From: Prolixibacteraceae bacterium | GTDB taxonomy: Bacteria > Bacteroidota > Bacteroidia > Bacteroidales > Prolixibacteraceae | NCBI GenBank assembly: GCA_017998095.1 | Contig: JAGODU010000019.1 | Location: forward strand, 1 to 41,690 | Direction of reading: 5' to 3' | DNA length: 41,690 nt | Shown: in pieces, positions 1 through 9,672 of the stretch | Position numbering within the stretch: the first letter of the stretch is position 1 | Layout: each line of letters begins with the position of its first letter | The notes under the pieces: generated by a model | Database searches by the model: none | Told to the model about the DNA's origin: nothing | What the model saw: only the letters and a program-made list of their open reading frames with translations | Made by a program: the position numbers and the translations under genes

Positions 1-630
1 CAGGGTTTAAAGGAAGCTTTAAAAGTAGGAACTGATACTGCTGTCGTAAGATTAGGTAAAACAGACGGATATTACCTTGATAAGCTGATTAAAATAAATC
101 TTCCGCCTGAAACTGCTGAAGTGATAAATTATGCTAAAAAAGTCCCCGGATTAAGTGAAATGATTGATGATGTTATACTTCAAATTAATCGTTCAGCTGA
201 AGATGCTGCTAAACAAGCTGCACCAATTTTTAAAAATGCAATTACATCAATGACTTTTTATGATGCGTGGGGTATTCTCAACGGAGCTGACACCTCAGCT
301 ACCAATTATTTACGGGAAAAAACATACAATGATCTTTTCAATTTATATAAACCTGTAATGCAGAAATCATTGAGTAAACCAATCATTGCCGGAGTATCTG
401 CACAAAAAACATGGACAGAGCTAACAGGTAAATGGAATCAGTTTGCAAATTCTGTTCCCGGAAAGTTATTACAGGTAAAACCTGTAAACATTGCACTTGA
501 TGAATATGTAACTCATCAGGCATTAAGAGGTGCTTTTATCAAAGTCGGTGATCAGGAAAAAGAAATAAGGACCAACATTAATGCACGGGTTAACGATATT
601 CTGAAAAGGGTGTTTGGCAAAAAACAATAA
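1..630 (+). CDS. DUF4197 family protein, 5'-truncated by the window edge
   Basis: The frame is open from base 1 to the TAA at 628-630, giving about 209 visible residues. The start and any signal peptide lie outside the window. The sequence matches what I know of DUF4197: an opening GLKEAL segment, a LPPE/AKKVPG region, a helical stretch with AEDAAKQAAPIF, the MTFYDAWGIL segment, and a C-terminal ALRGAF...KEIR motif. The family is made of exported helical proteins of unknown function, usually about 220-250 aa, so only a short N-terminal piece is missing. The stop codon is directly next to the stop of the convergent kinase gene, with no base between them. Family assignment is confident; function is unknown. 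Confidence 0.85.
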   Translation, partial: QGLKEALKVGTDTAVVRLGKTDGYYLDKLIKINLPPETAEVINYAKKVPGLSEMIDDVILQINRSAEDAAKQAAPIFKNAITSMTFYDAWGILNGADTSATNYLREKTYNDLFNLYKPVMQKSLSKPIIAGVSAQKTWTELTGKWNQFANSVPGKLLQVKPVNIALDEYVTHQALRGAFIKVGDQEKEIRTNINARVNDILKRVFGKKQ

Positions 631-3600
631 CTAGTTTTTGCTTTGATACTTAGGTATTGTAAAACAAAATGTACTGCCTTTTCCAAGGTCACTTTTTGCC
701 CAAAGTTTACCTTTATGCTTTTCGACGAATTCTTTGCATAAAATAAGTCCTAAGCCAGAACTCCTTTCTCCCTCAGTCCCGGGAGTGCCCTTACCCGAAT
801 CTATTTTGAAGAGATTGGTAATTTTGCTTTCGGGCATCCCTATTCCACAATCAGCTATACAAATTGTATAATCATCACAATTATCTTCAACTTTTATTTC
901 AACTTCTCCTTTTCTCTTTGAAAACTTAATGGCATTTGACAATATATTACGAATAACAGAACTGATCATACTTTCATCAGCTTCAATAACCATATTAGGT
1001 GAAGCTACAGCATTTATATTTATTTCTTTTTTGTGAGCAAATTCTGAATAATGTTCCACTGAATTGTCTATAATTTGTTTTAATGAACAAAACTTAAATT
1101 CAGTCTTAATAAGATCCCTCTGTATCTTCGACCATTCCAACAGATTTTCTAACAAATCGTATGTACTTAATGCTGTTTTGCGTATTGCTTTAGTGAAATC
1201 ACGTACCTGATCAATTGAAAGTTCATCTTCATCCATAACTTCTGTTAAACCAAGAATTGAAGAGAAAGGACTCCTAAGGTCATGAGATATAATTGAAAAA
1301 AACTTGTCTTTGGTTGCATTCAGTTCTATTAATCTCTTTTCATTTTCAATTATTTCTGCTTCAAGTTTCATCCTTTCATCAACATCCCTCACTACTGCAA
1401 CAACGAATTCCTTGTCATTAATTATGGTTTTTTTCAAACTCACTTCATTATAAAACTCTGAATTATCTTTTTTCCTTCCTTTCCAGTCAAATCTTAATTC
1501 CCCTTTTTCATTCGAAATGGCAATCTTCTCCATTGCTTTTTCCTGAGAGTAATTTTCATCATTGGCACTGAAGTCGCTTATGTTTAATTTCCTGAATTCT
1601 TCTTCATTGTAACCATACATTTCATATGCTGCTCTATTACAATCAATTATCTCCCCACTGTCCGGATCATGAATAAAAATTGCCTCGCTTGTAGAGTTCA
1701 ATATAGTCCTGTATTTCAATTCATTTTGCTCTAATTCTGATTGCGCCTTTTTACGTAATGTAATATCATGTCCCTGGGCAATAGTTGCAATAATGGTTTT
1801 ACCATCCTGAGAGTGAATTGCTGCTGAATTCCATAATAAAGTATAAACTTCACCATTAATATTCTGAACTTCTATCTCAACATCTTCCCAACGCTCACCA
1901 TAACTTGTATCTTTAATTAATTCAAATGATCTTTCTCTTGTATTTTTTGGCAAAAGAATATCTACCGTTTTCCCTTTTACATCATCAATTGTTAACCCGG
2001 TTATCCTCTCAAAAGCTTTGTTGAACTCTGAAATTCTATATTCTGAATCCCACACAATAATAGGAGTATTGGCGTATTTTAAAAGATTTTCAAGATACTC
2101 TTTAGTTTCACGAAGTGATTCTTCAACTTTTCTTTGTTGTGTAATATTTAACACAAAACATGTAAATCCTATAACATTCCTATCAAAAGAATATATCGGA
2201 GAATAGAAATCCTGCCAGTAAACCCTGCTTAACGATTCATCTCCATATTCTTCAACCACAGAAAAACTTTCCCCGGCCAGAGCCTTGTCAAAAATTTGTT
2301 TTGCTTTTATGCCATCAGGGTGATTACCAATAATATCCAACATATTCATACCTGGTTTAATTTCCTTTCCCCAGATATTTTCAATGACACTCCTATGCAT
2401 ATTGTTAAATGTCAGATAATTATAATTTGAATCCAACGCAAAAAGAATTACATCAGGAGAGCTTTCCAAAATTGCCTTAAGCAATGAATTATACTTTTCT
2501 ATATTTTCCAGGCTTTCTTTTCTATCTCTCAGCTCTTTTTCAAGTTCCTCTCTTAAAAGCTTGTCTTTTTCATTCAAAGACCTTTGAATTTCAATTCTCT
2601 CAGTAATATCTATAAAAGTAACAACAGCTCCGATGATCTTTCCGTCTCTGCGCTGAGTGTAAGACCAATATTCAGCTGGAAAACATGAACCATCAGCTTT
2701 CCAAAGTACCTCATCAGTTACATGGGTATTTTTTCCTTCTTCAAAAGCCCTGAATATTTTACAATCATGCTGATCGAATTTTGTTCCGTCATGATGTTTA
2801 TAATGAATAAGATCATGCATGTTTTTACCAAGCAAATCATCCGGACTATTATATCCAAGCTGACTAACAAACTGGGAGTTACAAAATGTGCATTCCCCTT
2901 TTAAGTTAATTCCATAAATTGCCTCAGCAGTTGAATTTAATAGTAGCCTGAAATTTTCTTCACTCTTAAGTAAAGCATCTTCTGCACAAATTCTTTCAGT
3001 TTCGTCTATTGCTATTGCACCAAGGTATAAATCTCCATTCCTCTTTGCGAAGGGAAACTTATGAGTTTCATAATAATATAACTTTCCATTAATTCCTCTT
3101 ACTTCCTCATGTATTACTTCAGGACCATTCTTCAATACCCTTCTATCATCACTGACCATTTTTTCTGCAAATTCCGGAGGAACGAGCTCTGTTGTATGCT
3201 TGCCGAAATCGCTTTCACTCCATCCTATAAGGTCTTTCATTGCCCCATTGGCAAAAATCAAATTACTATCCTTATCTTTAATAAAAACAGGTGATGGTAA
3301 ATGAGACATGAACAAAGCAAACTGATCATGAATAAATGGATCTTCTTTATTAATCCTTTTCACTTCAAGTCCATCGATAATGTTAGCAACAATTTTTATC
3401 GATTTATTAAGTAAATCCATTGATTTTTTATCGGAAAAGAAGTCCTTGTCTACTTGTATGCAGCCAAAAAAATTATCTTCATTTTTAACGGACACAGATA
3501 ACCCACTGTCCATTTTTTCGTTTACTGCCCAATAAAAGTTGTTGCCTTTGAATATTGATTTTAGCCCTTTTACGTATTTAGAGATAACTTCTTCTTTGTT

Positions 3601-3660
3601 CTTTTCCCCCGACAATTCAACAATTAAACCAAATAGTTGAGATTCTATCTCTTTATCCAT
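631..3660 (-). CDS. Multi-PAS sensor histidine kinase (orphan)
   Basis: A 1009-aa cytoplasmic kinase with no membrane segment or signal peptide. Domains in order: an N-terminal GAF-like region (about 5-100); PAS units at about 110-225, 235-355, 390-510, 520-640 and 645-765; a coiled coil; HisKA with phospho-acceptor His793 (ISHDLRSP); and HATPase_c with the N box at 901-913 (IRNILSNAIKF), the G1 box DCGIGMP at 937-943 and the G2 box GLGL at 969-972. PAS2 carries a His/Cys-rich insert (HYKHHDG...HDC). No response regulator is next to it, and the downstream neighbour is a convergent unrelated gene, so the partner is unknown. The N-terminal 100 residues resemble those of the kinase at 27300-30029. 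The gene is monocistronic, separated from trpB by a terminator. Confidence 0.93.
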   Translation of the reverse strand: MDKEIESQLFGLIVELSGEKNKEEVISKYVKGLKSIFKGNNFYWAVNEKMDSGLSVSVKNEDNFFGCIQVDKDFFSDKKSMDLLNKSIKIVANIIDGLEVKRINKEDPFIHDQFALFMSHLPSPVFIKDKDSNLIFANGAMKDLIGWSESDFGKHTTELVPPEFAEKMVSDDRRVLKNGPEVIHEEVRGINGKLYYYETHKFPFAKRNGDLYLGAIAIDETERICAEDALLKSEENFRLLLNSTAEAIYGINLKGECTFCNSQFVSQLGYNSPDDLLGKNMHDLIHYKHHDGTKFDQHDCKIFRAFEEGKNTHVTDEVLWKADGSCFPAEYWSYTQRRDGKIIGAVVTFIDITERIEIQRSLNEKDKLLREELEKELRDRKESLENIEKYNSLLKAILESSPDVILFALDSNYNYLTFNNMHRSVIENIWGKEIKPGMNMLDIIGNHPDGIKAKQIFDKALAGESFSVVEEYGDESLSRVYWQDFYSPIYSFDRNVIGFTCFVLNITQQRKVEESLRETKEYLENLLKYANTPIIVWDSEYRISEFNKAFERITGLTIDDVKGKTVDILLPKNTRERSFELIKDTSYGERWEDVEIEVQNINGEVYTLLWNSAAIHSQDGKTIIATIAQGHDITLRKKAQSELEQNELKYRTILNSTSEAIFIHDPDSGEIIDCNRAAYEMYGYNEEEFRKLNISDFSANDENYSQEKAMEKIAISNEKGELRFDWKGRKKDNSEFYNEVSLKKTIINDKEFVVAVVRDVDERMKLEAEIIENEKRLIELNATKDKFFSIISHDLRSPFSSILGLTEVMDEDELSIDQVRDFTKAIRKTALSTYDLLENLLEWSKIQRDLIKTEFKFCSLKQIIDNSVEHYSEFAHKKEININAVASPNMVIEADESMISSVIRNILSNAIKFSKRKGEVEIKVEDNCDDYTICIADCGIGMPESKITNLFKIDSGKGTPGTEGERSSGLGLILCKEFVEKHKGKLWAKSDLGKGSTFCFTIPKYQSKN

Positions 3661-3737
3661 TTCCCTTAAAAGTTTATTATTTAATGGATAAGTTAATTTA
3701 ATTAAAACTAAAAGTCAAGTTAATAAATAAAAGAATA

Positions 3738-3777
3738 CCGGAAAAAGCATTGATTATTTCAAATGCTTTTCCCGGTA
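3738..3777 (-). terminator. Rho-independent-type terminator after trpB
   Basis: A 15-bp stem pairs ACCGGAAAAAGCATT (3738-3752) with AATGCTTTTCCCGGT (3763-3777), with one mismatch and a 10-base loop. On the minus strand the hairpin is followed by a T-rich run (ATTCTTTTATTTATT). It lies 22 bases past the trpB stop, so it should end trpB transcription before the kinase promoter. Confidence 0.75.
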
Positions 3778-3798
3778 AACCAATTATATTTTAAATTT

Positions 3799-4998
3799 TT
3801 ATTCCGGCAGACCGTAATTATCAACGACAAAGTCAATATCCTTATCGCCCCTTCCACTAAGGTTCACAAGTATTGATTCCCTTTGTGCATTTTTTGCATG
3901 TTTAATTGCAAAAGCAACAGCATGTGCACTTTCCAGAGCAGGGATTATACCTTCAAGACGACTCAATTGATAAAAAGCATCTATCGTTTCTTTATCATTG
4001 GCATCAGTATAATTTACCCTTCCCTTATCATTTAGCATACAATGCTCCGGACCAACTCCCGGATAATCCAATCCACTGGCTACTGAATAAACAGGTGCCG
4101 GCTCCCCCTTTTCATCCTGAAGCAGTTTACATTTGAATCCATGAATAATACCTGTCGTTCCAAATTTCATTGAACATGCATGATCTCCAAGTTTATATGA
4201 ACGCCCTGCAGGTTCAACTCCCCAAAGCTTAACTTCTTCATCTTCAAGAAACGCAGAAAAAATTCCTGCTGCATTACTACCTCCACCAACACAAGCAGCT
4301 ACATTATCAGGCAGTTCGCCAGTCATATCAAAGAATTGCTCACGGGCTTCAATACCTACAACCCTTTGAAAATCTCTTACCATCATTGGGAAAGGATGAG
4401 GACCCACAACAGAGCCAATGCAATATATAGAAGTTACAGGATCGACCAGGTAAGCTTCAAAAGCTGAGTCAACAGCTTCCTTCAATGTTTTCAAACCATG
4501 GGAAACAGGAACAACCTTAGCGCCTAATATTTGCATTCTTACAACGTTGGGATGTTCTTTCTTTATATCGACTTCTCCCATATGTATTTCGCATTCAAGC
4601 CCGAAATAAGCAGCAGCTGTTGCAAGTGCAACTCCATGTTGCCCTGCTCCTGTTTCAGCAATAAGCTTTTTCTTACCCATATATTTAGCAAGCAAAGCTT
4701 CACCCATGCAATGGTTAAGCTTGTGTGCACCTGAATGGTTAAGGTCTTCCCTCTTAAGGTAGATCCTGCTTCCAACCTTTTCAGATAATCTTTTGCAATA
4801 ATAAACCGGTGTTGGCCTTCCCTGAAAATGTGTGCGTATGCTTCTTAGTTCAGAAATAAACTCGTGTGATTTGCTTATCGTAAAATATGCATCAGTGATT
4901 TTATCCATTTCAACCTGAAGCTGTGGAGGTATGAAACTCCCGCCGTACTCATTGAAGAAACCTTCTTTTGTGGGTACAGATTTAAAATAATTGCTCAT
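3799..4998 (-). CDS. trpB: Tryptophan synthase beta chain, orphan (no trpA beside it)
   Basis: A 399-aa PLP enzyme that condenses indole with L-serine to give L-tryptophan. Visible family marks are [12 protein letters not shown] with the PLP lysine K93, the catalytic glutamate E115 in AETGAGQHG, the phosphate-binding GGGSNA loop near residue 240, [11 protein letters not shown], and SGRGDKD at the C-terminus. Length is normal for TrpB. It differs from the usual pathway TrpB after the lysine: HKLNH replaces the common HKINN, and the [15 protein letters not shown] block is also distinctive. No trpA or other trp gene is visible; upstream are the genes of an amino acid ABC transporter. It may act alone to salvage indole, or pair with a TrpA encoded elsewhere. 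Enzyme family is confident; in vivo role is inferred. Confidence 0.93.
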   Translation of the reverse strand: MSNYFKSVPTKEGFFNEYGGSFIPPQLQVEMDKITDAYFTISKSHEFISELRSIRTHFQGRPTPVYYCKRLSEKVGSRIYLKREDLNHSGAHKLNHCMGEALLAKYMGKKKLIAETGAGQHGVALATAAAYFGLECEIHMGEVDIKKEHPNVVRMQILGAKVVPVSHGLKTLKEAVDSAFEAYLVDPVTSIYCIGSVVGPHPFPMMVRDFQRVVGIEAREQFFDMTGELPDNVAACVGGGSNAAGIFSAFLEDEEVKLWGVEPAGRSYKLGDHACSMKFGTTGIIHGFKCKLLQDEKGEPAPVYSVASGLDYPGVGPEHCMLNDKGRVNYTDANDKETIDAFYQLSRLEGIIPALESAHAVAFAIKHAKNAQRESILVNLSGRGDKDIDFVVDNYGLPE

Positions 4999-5103
4999 AA
5001 ATGTATTGATCTTAATAGTTTAATATCCTTTTATTTTGAAAGGCTAAAATTATCTTTAAAAGTCAGAAACAAAAAAGATTTACTAAAAATTTAAGCGAAA
5101 AGA

Positions 5104-6186
5104 TTATTTATCCTTAATTCTCAATCTCAAAACATTAATCCCGTTTGTATATTCATAATCAATACTATCACATCTTGATTTGATGATCATAAGTCCTATT
5201 TCATCTTCCAAAGCACCCTCTTCCAAAGGATTAAACTGACTGCTTTTATTTTCACAAGCCATTTCCAGACTTCCGTCCTTTTCTGAATATGAAAGGCTGA
5301 TATCAACATCAGTCAGTTCTTTTTGCAACGTAAGCACCTCTTCTGACAATAATTGTGCAAATTCGCTTATCTTCTTCGACAACATGTGTTTTTCACAAAA
5401 TGAATCTATTTCAGCTTGTAAAGCATACAAGTCATAATTTTCACTGGAAACATGAAACCTCATGCTCCTGATTCTATGAATAAACGCTCTGGTTTTATCT
5501 TTTACCGGGTTTTCAAAAATCTGTTGTGGTGGCCCTTCTTCGTAAATTAACCCTTCATCCATATAAAACACCCGGGTGGAAATGTTTTTTGCAAATTCCA
5601 TCTCATGAGTAACAATTACCATTGTGATTCCTTCTTTTGCAAGCTTTCTGATTACGGCCAATACCTCACTTACCATCGTCGGGTCAAGGGCTGAAGTTGG
5701 CTCATCGAATAAAAGGATTTCGGGTTCCATGGCCATGCAACGCGCAATTGCTATCCTTTGTTTCTGGCCACCTGACAGTTCATCAGGAAAACTGTAAACT
5801 TTTTCTGCAAGACCAACAACCTTTAATAATTCAACGGCTCTTTTGTTTGCTTCAGCTTCTGTTTTACCAAGCAGCTTTATCGGACCGATTGTAAGATTCT
5901 CCAGAATCGACAAATGTGAATACAGGTTGAACGATTGAAAAACCATCCCCATCCTTTGCCTTATCTTTGGAACATTGGTTTTTTTATCCAGTAATGGAAT
6001 GCCGTCAATAAAGATTTCACCCCCGGTAGGTGTTTCCAAAAGATTCAGACATCTTAGAAAAGTACTCTTTCCGGTTCCTGAAGGACCAATGATTGAAATA
6101 ATCTCTCCTTTATTAATCTCTGCATTTATATCTTTCAAAACCACCAGACTACCGAAATGTTTTGAAAGGTGCTGTACACTTATCAT
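5104..6186 (-). CDS. Polar amino acid ABC transporter ATP-binding protein with C-terminal RsbW/GHKL-like extension
   Basis: Residues 1-242 are a standard GlnQ/ArtP-type ATPase: Walker A GPSGTGKS (34-41), Q-loop Q84, signature LSGGQ (137-141), Walker B ILLFDE (157-162) and switch His194. GlnQ proteins normally end near residue 240-250. Here about 118 residues follow (243-360, bases 5460-5107). Their pattern resembles the RsbW/anti-sigma GHKL fold: an FCEKHMLS helix, EEVL at the N-box position, FNPLEEG, and [16 protein letters not shown]...NVLRLRIK at the end. The N-box asparagine is not evident, so ATP binding by this part is doubtful. Its start overlaps the stop of the permease gene by 4 bases (ATGA), which implies translational coupling. 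It energises the transporter encoded upstream. The extension may be regulatory; that is inference. Confidence 0.9.
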   Translation of the reverse strand: MISVQHLSKHFGSLVVLKDINAEINKGEIISIIGPSGTGKSTFLRCLNLLETPTGGEIFIDGIPLLDKKTNVPKIRQRMGMVFQSFNLYSHLSILENLTIGPIKLLGKTEAEANKRAVELLKVVGLAEKVYSFPDELSGGQKQRIAIARCMAMEPEILLFDEPTSALDPTMVSEVLAVIRKLAKEGITMVIVTHEMEFAKNISTRVFYMDEGLIYEEGPPQQIFENPVKDKTRAFIHRIRSMRFHVSSENYDLYALQAEIDSFCEKHMLSKKISEFAQLLSEEVLTLQKELTDVDISLSYSEKDGSLEMACENKSSQFNPLEEGALEDEIGLMIIKSRCDSIDYEYTNGINVLRLRIKDK

Positions 6187-9167
6187 AAATTAACCTCCTC
6201 TAATCTTTTTTGACGTTTTCTTTTCGGGTCAACTGAAATTTCTATTCTGTCGAGTATCATTGTGAGAAGCCATGCTATAAATATATAAAGCACAGCAGCC
6301 ATTATAAGCGGGAAGAAAGCATCGAAAGTTCTGCTTCGTATGATGTCACTGGCTTTGGTCAAATCCTGAACTGCAATATATCCTACAATGGAAGTTGCCT
6401 TAAGCAGGGAAATAAATTCACCTTTATAAACCGGAAGAACCTGCCTTAATGCTTGTGGCATAATTATATTGATAAAGGTCTGCACTTTTGTGAAACCGGA
6501 AGCTATCCCTGCTTCCTGTTGCCCCCTGTCAACCCCCTCAATTGAAGTTCTGAACATTTCAGAAACATAAGCCCCGAAGTTTATGCCAAATGCTATAACT
6601 GCAACAATAACAGGATTAATATTAACCGAAGCAAAAATCACATAAAAAATAATCATAAGCAAAACCAGAACCGGAGTACCTCTGACAAGATTTATCAACA
6701 AACTGGCAGTATATGAAAGAAACTTATTTTTCGCCATTCTCATCCAACAAATCAAGCCCCCTATTACTGTTCCAAATAATGCTGCCAGAACTGAAATGAT
6801 TATTGTTACCTTCAACCCATTAAGAATGAGCAGATACCTCTTTTCCAAAATTATATTGTTGTGAAAACTTTCTGAAACAGATTTGAAGAAAGATTTCCTG
6901 ACAGGTTGTTCCTTTTCAGATATAAACCCTGCCATGTCACTCTTTCTAATTACTACAGCTGAATTAAGATTAGAATATGCATCAGAAAAATCAATTTGTT
7001 TTTGCCGTTCTTCACTTATTGCCATCCCATCTGTTATCATATCAACTTTCCTTGCAACAAGGGCATTTATCAATCCCGGGAAATCAATTTCTATTATCTT
7101 AAGATTATAATTTCCCCATTCAGCAAACTTTTGAATCATCTCAATATCAAAGCCCACATATTCCCCGTTCATATAAGCAACATATGGAAGATCCTCAATT
7201 GAAACAGCAACTGTCAGTTTTTTATCCGAAACAGGATTATTAAATTTTGGCTGCACAGCTTCCTCCGCATCATTAATAAACCAACGCTTGCTCATTTCAT
7301 CATAAGTACCATTTTTCCTTATAGTTGAAAGAAACTCGTTGAAATGTTTTCTCAGTTCTCCTGATTCTTTTCTGAACCCAACACCCAGAGGCATTGGAAA
7401 AAGCTCCCTGTTAAGAATAGCAAGATCATCATTATGCTTCAGCAATAAATCGGCAGTAGATGTTGCAATCATTATAGCATCAATCTTTCCGGTCTTTAAT
7501 GACAACATCATGTCGGCCGTATTATCGTAAAGCAATACTTTAGAATTAGGGTAATTTGTTGAAACATATTTATCATGTATCGTTCCTGAAAAAACGCCTA
7601 CTCTCTTTCCGTCAATATCTTCAACCTTCGACATTTTACCTTCAGCTTGTTCTGTCAGAAATTTTTTCTTTACTATAGCACTCGTCCCTGAATTATAATA
7701 TGGATCTGAGAAGTCAATTTGCTTTTCCCGTTCTTCGGTAACCGTTATGCAACAAATGATTATATCTATCTTATTCGTCACCGCTGAAGCAATCATGCTT
7801 GGAAATTGAATATCGAGAGGTGTAAACTTCATTCCGGTGTATGCAGCAAACCTTTTGGCTAACTCAATATCAAAACCAACAAGTTCGCCATTCAAAACAC
7901 CGGTAAAAGGAAAGCCGGAATCACTCATAACACCAACTTTAAGTTCGCCGTTTGAATTTGAACTTTTAATATCAGGCATATTGTAATTGCCTTTGTTGAC
8001 ATAACGTTCAATCATATCATCGTACGTCCCGTCAGACCTGATTTCTTTTAAGAAACTGTTGAATTTTTCTCTGAGTTCATCACTATCCTGATTAAATCCT
8101 GCTGCTATATCAGCGTCAAATAAATGTTTGGCAATAATTCCAAAATCCTTGTATTGACTTGACGCTTCTATGAACGATGTCTCATCAAGAAAAATAGCAT
8201 CAACCTTTTCACCGTCAAGGGCTAAAAGCATATCCGTAATATTTTGGTATTGACGCACTTCGGCATCAGGGAAATTTTTATGAACATACATATCCTGAAC
8301 AGAACCAAGAAGTACACCTATACTTTTATCTTTCAGGTCTTCAAGTGAACTCAGCTTTTGATTTTTATCTTTCTTCTCTTTGGTCACATCTTTTTTAACC
8401 AACGCAGATAATCCTCCGGGAAAATAACATTCAGAAAAAAGAACCTGTTTAGCCCTTTCAGCAGTAATTGACAAACCTGCTCCAATCATGTCGACCTTTC
8501 CGGCAATAAGGGCTGGAAGCATAGCTCCAAATTCGAAGTCAATAACTTCAAGCTGCTTCCCAAGTTTCTGAGCTATATAGGAAGCAAATTCAATATCGAA
8601 TCCAACAATTTTTCTATCGGCATTAACAAAAGACATTGGTTCTACTCCTGTCGAAGTGGCAAGACGAAGGACACCACCCGTGCTGTCAAATTTTATATCC
8701 GGCATAGGAGCGGGATTCCCTTTTTTTGGAAACCACCGTTTCATCATATCATCGTAAGTACCGTTTGCCTTTATTTCTGCGAGGACATCGTCAATAACCT
8801 TTTTTAAAGCAGCATTTTCCTTTTGAACAGCATAGCCATATTGATCTGTGGCAATTACTTCTTCAATAACAGCAAGATCGGAATTCTTCGCTGCAATGTT
8901 AAGCAAAACCGGTTTATCGTAAACCGCTGCATCGGCCTTCCCCTTTTGCACTGCCAGGGCACAGTCGATTGGAGTATTGTAATATTCGAACTTTGCATCC
9001 GGAAATCGTTTCAGAACAAACTGATCAGCTGCAGTGCCTGAAGGAACAGCAAAAACCTTTCCTCCCTTAAGCATTTCAAGTCCTGAAATATACTTCTCCG
9101 ATTGTTTGGTACACCCGAACATAATTACGGCTGCTCCAAAAATTAATAATTGCAGGAAGTGCCTCAT
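6183..9167 (-). CDS. Polar amino acid ABC transporter: tandem substrate-binding domains fused to permease
   Basis: A 994-aa polypeptide. An N-terminal hydrophobic segment ends in a lipobox-like IMFGC (Cys19). Then come four SBP_bac_3-type segments: a lobe-2-only half (about 30-147), a full domain A (164-391), a full domain B (406-631) and a lobe-1-only half (647-745). The permease follows, with membrane helices at about 780-808, 818-848, 850-870 and 945-972 and the EAA loop [21 protein letters not shown] (885-905). VGFDIE recurs at 188, 430 and 671, and the carboxylate-binding arginine recurs as R238, R480 and R721 (xxERxKQ). GlnPQ-type transporters with fused binding domains are known, but this half-domain offset is unusual. 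The partner is the ATPase overlapping its stop. The substrate is probably a polar or charged amino acid; which one cannot be told. Confidence 0.92.
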   Translation of the reverse strand: MRHFLQLLIFGAAVIMFGCTKQSEKYISGLEMLKGGKVFAVPSGTAADQFVLKRFPDAKFEYYNTPIDCALAVQKGKADAAVYDKPVLLNIAAKNSDLAVIEEVIATDQYGYAVQKENAALKKVIDDVLAEIKANGTYDDMMKRWFPKKGNPAPMPDIKFDSTGGVLRLATSTGVEPMSFVNADRKIVGFDIEFASYIAQKLGKQLEVIDFEFGAMLPALIAGKVDMIGAGLSITAERAKQVLFSECYFPGGLSALVKKDVTKEKKDKNQKLSSLEDLKDKSIGVLLGSVQDMYVHKNFPDAEVRQYQNITDMLLALDGEKVDAIFLDETSFIEASSQYKDFGIIAKHLFDADIAAGFNQDSDELREKFNSFLKEIRSDGTYDDMIERYVNKGNYNMPDIKSSNSNGELKVGVMSDSGFPFTGVLNGELVGFDIELAKRFAAYTGMKFTPLDIQFPSMIASAVTNKIDIIICCITVTEEREKQIDFSDPYYNSGTSAIVKKKFLTEQAEGKMSKVEDIDGKRVGVFSGTIHDKYVSTNYPNSKVLLYDNTADMMLSLKTGKIDAIMIATSTADLLLKHNDDLAILNRELFPMPLGVGFRKESGELRKHFNEFLSTIRKNGTYDEMSKRWFINDAEEAVQPKFNNPVSDKKLTVAVSIEDLPYVAYMNGEYVGFDIEMIQKFAEWGNYNLKIIEIDFPGLINALVARKVDMITDGMAISEERQKQIDFSDAYSNLNSAVVIRKSDMAGFISEKEQPVRKSFFKSVSESFHNNIILEKRYLLILNGLKVTIIISVLAALFGTVIGGLICWMRMAKNKFLSYTASLLINLVRGTPVLVLLMIIFYVIFASVNINPVIVAVIAFGINFGAYVSEMFRTSIEGVDRGQQEAGIASGFTKVQTFINIIMPQALRQVLPVYKGEFISLLKATSIVGYIAVQDLTKASDIIRSRTFDAFFPLIMAAVLYIFIAWLLTMILDRIEISVDPKRKRQKRLEEVNL
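6194..6199 (-). promoter_or_regulatory. Strong Shine-Dalgarno AGGAGG for the ATPase gene
   Basis: On the minus strand AGGAGG lies 7 bases before the ATG at 6186, inside the last codons (Glu-Glu-Val) of the permease gene. It supports the chosen ATPase start and fits translational coupling at the ATGA overlap. Most genes here lack such a full motif, as is usual in Bacteroidota. Confidence 0.7.
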
Positions 9168-9376
9168 ATTTTGATTATCTCGTTAGTTAATTTTCGCTAA
9201 GATTGTTAAGGTTCCCTTTTCACGGTTTCAAATAATAGCTATCCAAATTTAACATATCTTTCGATTCAAAGCCTATGAGATATTAAGTTTTTATGAGGTA
9301 CAGAAAAGATTTTGAGGGCTTAATTAATGAACTCAATCTTGTACAAAAAAGTATATCTTCCATTTTATTCAACTAC

Positions 9377-9462
9377 CTATCAGTGTGCCACTAAAGAGCC
9401 ATCAAATACCATAAGAAAAAATTGTTATGGTGTTTGATGGCTCTTTAGTGGTACCCTGATGG
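9377..9462. repeat. Long inverted repeat (hairpin or MITE-like element) in the divergent gap 9168-9672
   Basis: The left arm 9377-9413 pairs with the right arm 9426-9462 around a short A-rich loop. The inner core, CCACTAAAGAGCCATCAAA against TTTGATGGCTCTTTAGTGG, is perfect. Over the whole 37-bp stem only about four positions depart from Watson-Crick pairing, some of them G:U. No T-run follows on either strand, and the element lies between two divergent gene starts, so it is not an ordinary terminator. No clear target-site duplication flanks it. It could be a miniature inverted-repeat element, a relic of an IS, or a structured RNA. The rest of the 505-base gap has no convincing gene; a possible serS -7 box lies at its right end. 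Confidence 0.8.
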
Positions 9463-9633
9463 CAATTTGCTAAGTATATGAACAGGTGGCAACCTTTAAT
9501 AAACCCTGAAAAAGGATTTTATTTGTTTATCAGAAATAAGTAAACACTGTGGTTCTGGGTTAAAAAACTGTATTCTTTTTTATTCTTATTCTGATTTTTA
9601 GTTTAAAAGATATACTAAGCCAAGCGATATTAT

Positions 9634-9641
9634 TATTTTTG
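9634..9641 (+). promoter_or_regulatory. Possible Bacteroidota -7 box for serS
   Basis: TATTTTTG fits the TAnnTTTG consensus and lies 31 bases before the serS ATG. No good -33 TTTG is found at the expected distance, so this rests on one box only. Confidence 0.35.
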
Positions 9642-9672
9642 CTTTATAAACAAAAAGGCAAATAATTACAAG

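Noticed and set aside
3906..4136. Plus-strand open frames within trpB, the transporter genes and the kinases.
   Set aside because: They lie antisense to well-supported genes and show no family motifs or ribosome sites.
9377..9462. The long inverted repeat as a transcription terminator.
   Set aside because: It lies between two divergent gene starts and has no T-run on either side, so there is no transcript for it to end.
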